64,000 nt of DNA from Proteromonas lacertae (lineage: Eukaryota; Sar; Bigyra; Opalinata; Proteromonadidae): contig NGBS01001179.1 of assembly GCA_002245135.1 (NCBI GenBank), positions 1 to 64,000 on the forward strand, in the 5' to 3' direction. The position numbers were made by a program, and so were the translations under genes. The notes under the pieces are model-generated. The model did no database searches and was not told the origin of the DNA. It saw nothing but the letters and a program-made list of their open reading frames with translations. Shown in pieces: positions 47,366-57,709 of the stretch. Positions within the stretch are counted from its first letter, which is position 1. The number at the start of each line of letters is the position of its first letter.

Positions 47366-50300
47366 TCATTTCTTCGAAATACTTTTCGTAGAAGCATTTC
47401 TTAAAATTGGTCTTTTAGGCTGTGTTCTAGATAACCTGTCATTAGATGGAGCAGTCAAATCCTTTGGAATTGGTAAGCTTGTACTAAATGATTTACTAAC
47501 TTTTCTGAATTGCGGTCTTTTATATAAAATGTTTGATCTGACATTATTTGGCGTAGTTGGTCTTAATGTATCTGTTTTTAGTAGTGATTTATCGATTGGT
47601 TTTAATGGACTTGGCTTCTTTGGTTGGTATTTAAATACAAGATTATCTTTTACTACATCCTTTTCTTCTTCCATATCTCTTGGTGTATTAGCTGTTGTTT
47701 TAGGTAATTGTTTTTTATTAACTGGTGAATTTGATGTACTTGCTGCACCACGTGGTGAATTTAACTTTGTCATATCTAAAGGAGGTAATTTTGGTGGAAT
47801 TCTTTGTATATTATTTGGAGAAGATTCTTCACCATTTTTTATTGATTTTGTTGATTGAGCTCTTGAGTTTATTTTCTGTGAATTACTAAATGCATATTTA
47901 GGAGAAGTAACTGAAGCATCATTACCACTTTCTCCCACTCCTCCTTCTGATTCATTGCCATTTGAATCTGGTTCAATTTTTGCTTCAGATTTATTCCATC
48001 CAACTGTCTTGGCTATTGTCTTTAAACTCATTTTATATTTTTTTTCATATCCATCAATAGGTATTGGAGCTATTTAAACATATAACAACATATAATAATA
48101 ATAATACATAAATAATAACCTAAAACAGCTCCTATAACTAATACGGGAATAAGTAATGGAAAGAATATTACATTTGGAAAATATTCACCAATATTACACT
48201 TTACATCATCAGGTTTACATTCAGCTCTATAGAATATATTAATTAATTAATAAAATGATATACTTTACACATGCAATTAACGAACATATATTTGCCCAAA
48301 CTAATGCTAAATTAGTTGATGAAAGGAAATAATTAACTCCCATTCTAGCAAAAGGTGGCCAAAATAAACCTAAAATGAATTGTACAATTCCAGCTAATGA
48401 ATAAAACGCAGAAGCAGCAATATCACCAGTATTAGATATTGAATCAGTAAATGACAATAATATTTTAATAATACCAGTAATAAAACCATATTTTGTAGAT
48501 ACTATTAATGATAATGATAAATTATACTTTTCACCATAACATCACTAAATAATTGAAATCTATCATTCTTCCAATTCCTAAACCAATCTTTCCAACACTT
48601 TATTTCGCCCATATAACTAATAATAAAGAATAATGTTTTGTATATACATAACATCACCATCTATTCTTGTCAATCTTAAACCAAGTGGTAAAAATAATAT
48701 AATCATACATAGAGAAAGAAGTAAATAAATTATATGAAAAGCTCCCCAACACTAAATTCATAATATAATGTAATATATATACTTCAAGTTTTGGTGCAGA
48801 TTTAACTCCTTCATATTTATTAAATGTAATTGTTAAATTATTTGGATCACCACTCGTAATTTCTTCATAGAATGTTGAACATTTAAAAGTACCAAATAAA
48901 ACAGTAAAGAATGGAATAAATAATGAAGTTGTGCAAATCCAAATATAAACTACAACATTATAATACAGTTATCTATACACCATAAAATTTTCTTTAACCA
49001 TTTTCTATGTTTTAATTGTTTAGGAGTTAGAACACCATCATCATTTCTGTTATTATCATTATCTTTCTTTTCATCATCATTATCATAATTCAAATTACCT
49101 ACATTTGATTTTGATCTTGACTCATTTAAAGCTTTTGATGATTTAGACATTACAAATTGTTTGGATGTAATTGATTTTGATGGTTTAGGACGAGGAGACT
49201 GTATAGGAGTTTGTACAGGAGTAGTAGCAGTAGAAATAGCTGAAGGTGCATTATTTTCACTATCTTTATCCTTATCATTCTTCATAACCTCTGTAATATT
49301 CTTCATTGATTTACCTAACTGTGCTAAGAATGATCTATCTGGTGATTTTTCTCCTTCTCCTTCTTCTACTCCTTCCCTTGGAGATTGTGATTGACTTTTA
49401 TTATTATTATTATTATTATTATTTGGAGATTTTAATCCTTCTTGTGTTAGGTTTAAATCCTTGATTGACTTTCGTTTATTCATTGATGCTTTATTATTAT
49501 TTGATGAAGTACCACTTGTGTCAAGATCTCTAACAGATTTACCTTGTGATAAAGCTAATAGTTTTTTATTTACTTTTCCTTGTTTATTTTCAAGTTCTTT
49601 TTTTGATTTCATCATTCTTAATGTAGCATTCTTTACATTCTCTGGTCCATGAAGATTACCATACAATTCAAACATTTCTATATCATGTCTAAGTTTTGGA
49701 ACAAACTGTAAGAAGAGAATAATGAATAAAACAATTAAAGCAACAGTTGCTCCAATTAATTTTATGTGGTAAAACACAGTTAAGTCTGACTATATTAATA
49801 TAAATATAGATTAAATACTCCTGAAGTAAAAAGATGACCAACATTTCCACTAAGAATATTTACCACATCTGAAAAGGGATTCTTATAACTTAAAAATGGA
49901 TATGATAATAGCTGAAAGAAACTAACAACCAACAGAATAATTTGAATTAATGTATCTATTGGTCTTGATGCAAATTCTCTTTCTGGAGTATTAGTTTGCA
50001 TGTGAGTCTCAAAAACACTTCCATCATCACTAGCAGTCCATAAAAACTGACCTGTTATTTGAATTGAGTTAATTTTATCTCCATGTGGATTAAATGATCT
50101 TAATTTCTATAATTTTTAAAAATATAATCATTCTTTATACTCTATCATTCTTCATATCTAACACATGAACTAAATTATCTTCATTAGTAGTGTAATACAT
50201 TAAATGAGCACATGTTTGATATGCATTTAAAGAACCAGATACAATGGTATTAACTGTATTGGTTACATTTCCAGATTCTGGATCAATTGTCAATATTGAT

Positions 50301-51632
50301 CCATCTCTGCATGTAAAAACTAACTGACGTTGTCTATTGAAATCTAATTTTGCTACTTTCTTTTTTATACGTATTCTAATGTAATAATAACTGCAATAAC
50401 AATATACAATCTTTCTGTTTTACCATCCATCGTCATTACTCTTCCTGTAGTGTCTTCACATGCTGTATATAATCTTTCCTTTGTGAGATCTTTACGATGA
50501 TACAAAGCAGATATTGGATTCTATATAAGATTATTAAATATATATATTTACAGTATGACCATTAAATATTTGTTTAAGTTCTGTTGATTTCATATCAAAT
50601 TTATATATAACTCCACTCTTTGATCCTGTGAAAATGGTTTTACTTTTACTTGACAGAAAGAAACATGTTAAATCTCTAAAGAATATATATATAACAACAT
50701 TTAAAAAATACTTTGTTTTATCAAATGTTTTTGTTACATATCCTGTTTTTAAATTATGACAACATATCCTATTATCATTTCCCATTGTAAATAAATATGG
50801 ATTAATTCCTATAAACACAATTTCCATCTATATTAACAGATATACTACCATAATTTACATACTTTCTTAACTCCTCCATGATGAGGTGTAAATTTCTTCA
50901 TACATTGACAAGTCAATATTTGATATTGTCTTATATCACCATCTACACCACAAGTAAATAACCAATAAGGTTGTTTATTAATATCTCTTACAGAGGTGTA
51001 ATTACAATATCTGAATGATTTATCTGTTACAATTAATCCAGTTATAGCACCAGTATGACCTTGACGAATCATTGCATTGAAATCTCTCCATTTTACATTA
51101 AACCATTGCTTAAATCGATCCATTCTTGAATTATCATTTATATCTTCATCTGATTCCATTCTGCTAGAGGATCTACCTACAGTAGAGCTTGAAGCGTTTC
51201 TTTCTATATCATTTCAAATAAAATAGAATTACTTAAATGTCTCTTTGATTCTGATGGAGATGAAGGCTTTTGAGAAACTGAATGATGTAACGATTTTCTT
51301 GCTAATATAATATTTCAAACATTACATTATACATAATGGTTTTGATAAGGGAGAACTAGGTCTTGAATTACTAGGGGTAGTAGAAACAGACAAATTCCCA
51401 TTTTTCTTCTTTTTTGTTTGAGATACATCTATAGTATATTATTGCAATTATTCTATACCTTTGCTATTTATATTTGAAGTAACAATTCTTGACTTTGGTT
51501 GTTTTGGAGTTAATGCTAATACGAAAATAGTAATACGATACGAGTAGATTTTACATTAGATGATATTTGTTCATTTGGAGATTTCGGAGATTTTACATTT
51601 TCTATATCATTTTTGCTATTAAAAAATGACAT
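47366..51632 (-). CDS. WD40-repeat protein fused to a polytopic membrane domain
   Basis: Start MSFFNSKNDIENVKSPKSPN at 51632. At least ten exons with 25-50 nt introns. After a Ser/Pro-rich leader come WD-type blades: GHTGAITGLIVTDKSFRYC with YWLFTCGVDGDIRQYQIL, PYLFTMGNDNRICCHNLKTG, TIFTGSKSGVIYKFDMKS, RLYTACEDTTGRVMTM, LVFTCRDGSILTIDPESG and FLWTASDDGSVFETHM. The chain then enters membrane spans: TLIQIILLVVSFFQLLSYPF, IKLIGATVALIVLFIILFLQ, VVVYIWICTTSLFIPFFTVL, IIYLLLSLCMIILFLPLGL, a span near 48450, YSLAGIVQFILGLFWPPFAR, and VIFFPLLIPVLVIGAVL. A 200-aa Ser/Asn-rich cytosolic loop sits between spans 2 and 3, and a 220-aa Pro/Ser tail ends the protein (TGA at 47366). I know no named family with this build. 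Confidence 0.72.
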
Positions 51633-51924
51633 TCTTATCTAAAACAGTTTGACATTGTATTTTACATTTATTTTACTAAAATGAAACGATTTTATTTTTG
51701 AAATTTTATATTGTCTTATTTAAGATATTTTATATTACAAACGAATGTTTAAACATCACTATTCTGTTATGGTGAAAGAAAGTGGAACTGTTTTAAAAAT
51801 AGTGAATGTTTGTTCAAACACCATATAACACTCAAAAAGAAGAGTAAGAAAAATAACAATTTCATTTAAATACATAAAAAATATATAATAACAACATAAT
51901 AATATTAAAAATGTAATCTATTAA
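51633..51924. other. Intergenic, AT-rich
   Basis: Spacer between two genes on the same strand; no feature recognised. Confidence 0.35.
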
Positions 51925-54764
51925 TCACTCTGATACTCTTTTTAATTTTCCATCCTTATATTCCATCCACGGTCCATCAGGAGGTGTTTGTGTATATAAC
52001 TTTCTTTTAGCATCAAAATAATATTGAGTTTTTGGATTATACCACAAATTATACTTCTCATTCCAAATATAATCTCCTTTCTTCTCAGGCATCTGTTCCT
52101 TCTCAGCCATATAAGTAGTAGGTAAATCCATATCGTCAATTCTACTCGCTAATCTACTTCGAGCAGCTTCATCAAACACAGCAAAATCAGTAAATGACAT
52201 TGGTATAAATTTATAATAACATCTTGGCAATGATACTGGTACTCTTCTGTTATATTTCTTAATTACCATTATCATTTGCATCATTACACAGAATTCAGCT
52301 TCAGTAAGTCTATTGAGAGATACATCTACAACTAATTTAGCACTATTTCAAGATTATAAATATAATATATATATATATACATTTCACTTAATATTTCATG
52401 AGATAAACCACTCAATTTGAATGTAGGATATGCTTCACCTAATGTAATAGTTAAACTACCTTTACTTAATTGATAGAAATAACCTCTCCACTTATTATAA
52501 TCTTCATCATTCATTCCCCAAGGTGGTATTTGTTTGAATAAATCAGGATCAGTTGGATTAAATGATGTTAAAGGAGCTGTAGGTTCATCTTCACCAAAAT
52601 CAATATTGGAGAAATCAAAATCATCTGATGTTGTATTTGTATTAGCTGTATTATTGCCAAACGTGTTTGAATCACCTGTAGTGGATGGGAAAGGACTATT
52701 ACCAAATGGTGTGTCACTAAATCCACCAGTATTATCATTACTACTATCACCAAAACCTGGAAATGGTTCAACTTCAGGAAAAGCATTAAATTCAGATGAA
52801 TTATTATTATTATTAGAACCAAATAAATCATTAATTACTTGTGAATCAGATTTTTGCATTTTTACTGTTGCTGAATTTGATTTTTTACTCTTTACACTTC
52901 CAAAACCAACACTATTGTTATTGCTATTCATAGATTTCAAGAAATCTTCTGCTGGATTAAATGATAATTGTTGTTGTTGTTGTGACTCTCTGTCAGTATT
53001 AATAATCTCACCTTCTCCAATAACAGTGTATAATGCCTTAACAACACATAATTGTTTCTCATTTAAATGAATATGAGGATTTGAAATAACACTTTCAATT
53101 TTTTCTCTTGTCTTTTGTATTCTTCGTAATTGAGTAATTGGTTGATGTGGCGGATTATAAGGTTTCCATTCCTGTGGTAAAACAGCTCTTCTTGCTCGAA
53201 CTAATGAAGCCATTGGTCCTAATGGAGCAGTATCTGTTGTCTTATGTTCTAACAAAATACCAAAAGTTCTTTTTGCTGAAAATACTCGACATAATGTAAT
53301 AATGGATTGACAACTAAATGGATCATTTGCTGAAAACTCAAAATTCCTTCCATTGATTAATACAGCAAAAGTGCAATCAGATTGTTGAGTTTTAAATACA
53401 TGACTCTGTTGACCATGAAATTCCTTAATCATTGTTTGGCCTCCTTTTCTTATTTTTATCTTCTCTTTATTAATTAATATTTGTAAATAAGCTTGTTTAC
53501 CTCCTTTACTCATATCTATAGCGGTTAAACCACTAATATGTGTTATGGGATAAGTGATATGTTTTCCTTTTCTTAATAATGGTGTTAATACCTCTTCAAA
53601 ATCCTTACCATTCAAAGGAGTAGTTTCTGCTACTAAATATTCACTTCCATATCGTATTCTTAATTGTATTCTACATCCTATATCATCTATTGACGTGTAA
53701 TATTCTTTACCATTTCCTACTAATTCTACGCATTCACTTACTCTAAGCCATTCTAAATTGCATGTGTCTAAAATAGACATTTTCTTCTTTCCTATTATTA
53801 CAACACCATCTGCATATAACTATTAATAAATACAATAATAATAATAATATATACAGTACTTCCTACTTCAAATTTTCCATCAATTGTACAATCTCTTAGT
53901 TGTACTTTTCCAGCATAAACCGTAGGTAAATTAGTATTAACAAATATTTGATCTCTTATATCTTCAATACAGTTTGCACAATCAGATAAAAAATTAATTA
54001 ATTCTGTTACATTAGCTGGATCTGGTTTCTTACCCTTAACTTTTGAAAGAGATTTTGTCAATTCTTCATCATTCTCATCTTTCTCACCCATATCTTCATC
54101 TTCATCATTATTCTTCTTATTAATAGTATTATTAACACGTAATCCTTTTTTACTATCCTTTTTTGAAGATTGTGATAATTGTGGAGCTTGGTTGTTACTA
54201 TTGAATAAAGGTTCTGGTTTTTTATTTGGTTTAGGTGATAATACCTTTTTAGAGGGTGTAGCAAAAATTCCTTCAAAATCTTCTTCATCACTGTCATTAT
54301 CTTGACTTGGCATAGGTAATGGAGGTGCTTTCTTTGGTTTAGTAGTTTGAGGAGGTGGTGGAGGTGGTACAGCCACTTTTTCATTCATCATTGATGGTGG
54401 AATAGCGTCATCTTCTTCATCTGGTTCTGACTCATCTTCGTTTCCTCCTAATATTTCTAGAGTTACATATTTTCCTAATGGCTCAAATTTTTCTCTTAAC
54501 TTATCCGCCATAACCTTTTTCCTTACATCACACCTACACAAAAATAAATGGCAGTTAAAAATACTCTATTATAAGACATCCTTTTTTGTTTTTCTTGGGC
54601 ACACCCCATTTCACTCCTAATTGAATTATATGCAAATTATATACCATCGATTTCAATACTTGTAATCTTCTGACTTATGGCTTTAATATCAGCTTCGTCA
54701 GGAAGTTTTATTTTAAATTTGCATTGCACTAATGATTAGAATAAACACAATATATACAAGGCAT
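51925..54764 (-). CDS. EH-domain protein with N-terminal ferredoxin-like fold and C-terminal OCRE-like stretch
   Basis: Start MPL at 54764, interrupted by a 29-nt intron, then QCKFKIKLPDEADIKAISQK, a beta-alpha-beta module resembling the eEF1B-beta GEF fold, closing with LGKYVTLEILGG. An acidic Pro-rich linker (PPPPPPQTTKPKKAPPLP) follows. A central domain starts GKVQLRDCTIDGKFEVGS and continues after an intron at ~53820-53860 with CNLEWLRVSECVELVGNGKE. After an N/S/F-rich region with DFDFSNIDF and FPGFG motifs comes an EH domain (WRGYFYQLSKGSLTITLGEA, SGLSHEILSEIAKLVVD, LNRLTEAEFCVMMQM), joined by a 38-nt intron. EH domains bind NPF peptides in endocytosis. The tail DYIWNEKYNLWYNPKTQYYF resembles OCRE repeats. 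A trafficking scaffold is likely. Confidence 0.75.
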
Positions 54765-54870
54765 ATTGAGAAAATTTAAATTTTTAGAAGTTTAAGTTTG
54801 ATAATGTCAAGCTTTTGACGAACCAAGCTTGTTGTCGTTTCAAACAAATAATATATGATGATATATTGAG

Positions 54871-55272
54871 ATGGGTTGCAAACATTGTATGATTTATTTC
54901 CTTATAAAATTAGCTAAATCTGCTGTTAAACCTGTCCTAAAAGAGGATGATACTAATAAACTGAAAGTAGCTAAAACTAAGTATCAAGCTTCTCCAGAAG
55001 AATATAAAAATAACAACAGACAACTGAATGACACAAAACTACCTTCTTCTCCTCAATCTAAAACAGGAGTATTATTCTAGTTTGTGTAGTTATTTCTATA
55101 GGGTAAAATAACAGCTGAAGAAATGGCAAATAAAATGCATGATAGTTTACCAGATGGTATAAAATGTAATATTATTTTCCTTTTAGAACTGGCTAATATA
55201 TCTAATAAATTAAGAAAAGACTCTACTCAAGCGAAATCTACTATTGTGTTAGTAAAGCCTGTAGTATATTGA
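54871..55272 (+). CDS. Small MGC-lipidated protein
   Basis: Four exons with 26-35 nt introns give MGCKHSKSAVKPVLKEDDTN, then KTKYQASPEEYKNNN, KITAEEMANKMHDSLPDELA and NISNKLRKDSTQAKSTIVLV, ending TGA at 55272; about 115 aa. M-G-C-x-x-S-K-S is a textbook N-myristoylation plus palmitoylation signal, so it should sit on a membrane, possibly the plasma or flagellar membrane. The rest is short amphipathic helix. No family is recognised. It is transcribed away from the EH-domain gene with only ~107 bp between starts. Confidence 0.6.
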
Positions 55273-55481
55273 AGTTCAATTATTTAATTATTGAGCTTTT
55301 ATCGGATAATAAAATATACATTGTGATATATTTAAATATAGTCATTAAATTAAATTTACACTAATATCTTTTCTAAGTATATGTTTTTTTGCGTTTTTGT
55401 GATTGAAATTTAAGAATAAACACATTAAAAATAAAAAGTCAATAAATAATAATTATTATTATCTAAAATTCTAAATTCTAT

Positions 55482-56941
55482 TTATTTATAGAACATTTGA
55501 AATCCACCTGTTCTAACTCCAATTTCAACACCTATTGGTGAATTTCCTCTAGGTGAAGATATACCCATAGGTACAAACAAAGTAGGTTTTAATGCCTTAC
55601 CAATTGTAATAGTAGGAGCTGCTTTACTTGATTTCCTACTTAATGGCTTATTGAGTGTTGGTTTGTTTATTTTAATTTCTTTTATTTGTTCAGGTGATTT
55701 TGCTCTACTTGGATCATCAATTAATTGTGACTTTTTATAAGTACAAACTGACTGTCTCATTGAAGTTCTTCTAGTTGCATAACTTGTGCTTATCATCACT
55801 GGAGGTGGTGGTGGTTGAATTGTACGATGTGATCTTGCATACTATTCAAAAAATAACTTATAAATAATACTATCTCAAAAGGATTATCTTTCATAGTTTC
55901 ATCATCAACATGAAATATTTTGTCTTTCGTAAAACTACTATACAAAGGCAATATATCAATAGGATTCATTATTTTCTCATAACCGTTTTCATCTAACGAA
56001 TCTGGATCTATCTCAGGTGTTGAATATTTTATTATTAAATCAGTATATCTATGTGTATGAAATTCTTTATATGGTCCAGGATGTTGTTGCATACCATTTT
56101 GAGTGACTTTTCCTGACACTTTATATTTTCGATGTTTCTTTTGTATTCTCTCTTCAGATGGTAGTTTATATTCTCTAGTTGGATCACTATCAATAAGTGG
56201 ATTGACTTTTTTCCTAAATGATATTTGTTGCTCAAATTCTGGTTCTTGATTATTATTATTATTATTATTTTCATCGTATTTAAATCTTTTCTTACACCAT
56301 AATTCATTAGATTGCTCATAATGTGATAATGGTGGTCTACATTCAATTCTATTCATTTTTTCATTACAAAATTCATGTTCATCTTTTCTTCTCTTTTCGA
56401 ATAGTTTAGTCTGAGTTATACTTTGTTTCTCTTTTTCTACATCAAGTGCTGTTGTTTGAAGATGCTCTATTGGATTTGGTGTGTATGTAAAACCACCCCA
56501 TGAGTGTTTTGGAGGAGGTGGATAAGATTCTAATTCAACTATATTTCTTTGATGTCTTTCTTCTTTTAATTGTGATCTTATATTTGTCTGAGGTTTTTCG
56601 TGAGTATTAATAAATACATTTTGTGGTTCTGCTGTTAATCCACCCTATATAAATAACAAATGTGATTAATTCGATTATACTAATTCTCTAACAGCTATTT
56701 TCTTTTCGTGCTCAATTTCTGTATATGTTCTATGTCTAGGATTTTCCACAAAACCATTTGTGTCTATAATTACTCTTGCAGATTGAATTGGCTTACACCA
56801 TTTCTTGCATTCTTCTAAATGTTGTCTTTTTCGTTCTTTTAGAAACTCTGTTCTTGTCCTACATGTCCTTGGTGGTGTTTGAACGGTAATAGTATCCAGA
56901 GGTATACTTGGTACAGCAGATTTTGATCGAATAGGAGACAT
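55482..56941 (-). CDS. Unrecognised basic, Pro-rich protein, three exons
   Basis: Start MSPIRSKSAVPSIPLDTITV at 56941. Exon 1 holds PRTCRTRTEFLKERKRQHLE then ECKKWCKPIQSARVIIDTNG. Exon 2 holds YPPPPKHSWGGFTYTPNPIE, a charged helix, an Asn run, and SISFRKKVNPLIDSDPTREY-like basic stretches. Exon 3 (from ~55845) is SYATRRTSMRQSVCTYKKSQ to GFQMFYK. Short basic-Pro peptides separated by charged helices are common in microtubule inner proteins and other axonemal proteins, but I cannot match a family. No signal peptide or membrane span is seen. Introns are near 56647-56689 and 55845-55880. Confidence 0.6.
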
Positions 56942-57063
56942 AACTATCACTATATAAATCATTATCATATACTCATATCCATCCTTAATCACATCAAAAA
57001 TGGATGAATAAAAAAATAACAGTCAAACTTTAGTTTGTATTTTTTGGTCAATTCATATCACAT

Positions 57064-57611
57064 ATGAAGATTTTGTTTTTCTTAATCCTCTACTTGTGTG
57101 CTTTCTCTTATGCTCAAGAGTATTAATTATTATGATGTAATACGTCTTAGAAAATGTCCTATCACTCAATTAACAGATGATTCAGCAAGACTACTTACTA
57201 CTGAAGATGCACCATGGTTAATTTTGTTGTATATTTATGATATAGCATAATTAAAATAGTTATTTACCAACTTGTCCATATTATCAAGAATTTGCTCCTC
57301 AATACCAAAATGTGACAGATTATCTTTGTGGTGAAGTAAATGTTGGTCAAATTGATGTTTCACAATATAAAGGATTTGCTGAAGAAATAAATGTCAAAAC
57401 TGTTCCTACTTTAGTTTTGTTAAGAGATAATGAAAAATATGTTTATAATGGAGAGTATTTATATACTTTGTGATTATAATTTTATAGAAGAACTGTAAAT
57501 GAAGTTACTTACTTTGCAAGAGAAGGATATAAGCAAGATCAACCAAATAGTTCTTCAGTTTATATAATTTCAACATTATTATTGTTGTTGATTCTTTCAA
57601 TAGTAATATAA
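57064..57611 (+). CDS. ER membrane thioredoxin-like protein with CPYY active site
   Basis: Four short exons, each too small to show as a long frame. A 31-nt intron near 57120-57150, another ~57219-57260, and one near 57453-57487 join one reading frame. It opens with a signal peptide (MKILFFLILYLCAFSYAQ). The thioredoxin fold reads APWLILFYLPTCPYYQEFAP, then VNVGQIDVSQYKGFAEEINV and KTVPTLVLLRDNEKYVYNGE with the cis-Pro (TVP). The CxxC site is CPYY, so the second Cys is missing. One membrane span (VYIISTLLLLLILSIVI) closes the protein at the C-terminus with almost no tail. It is thus a TMX-like type I ER protein of ~165 aa, able at most to form mixed disulfides. Confidence 0.78.
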
Positions 57612-57709
57612 TTAGTTAAAATAAGTAATTAATAATTAATATTGTTGTATTTTTCCTATTTCCTATTTCACAAAACAACATAATGAATATAAATAAGAAT
57701 TTTTATTTT

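Noticed and set aside
49400-49425. AAT/ATT runs as regulatory repeats
   Set aside because: They encode Asn runs in exons (WD40-membrane protein, the 55.5-57 kb gene, Not4), common in AT-rich genomes.
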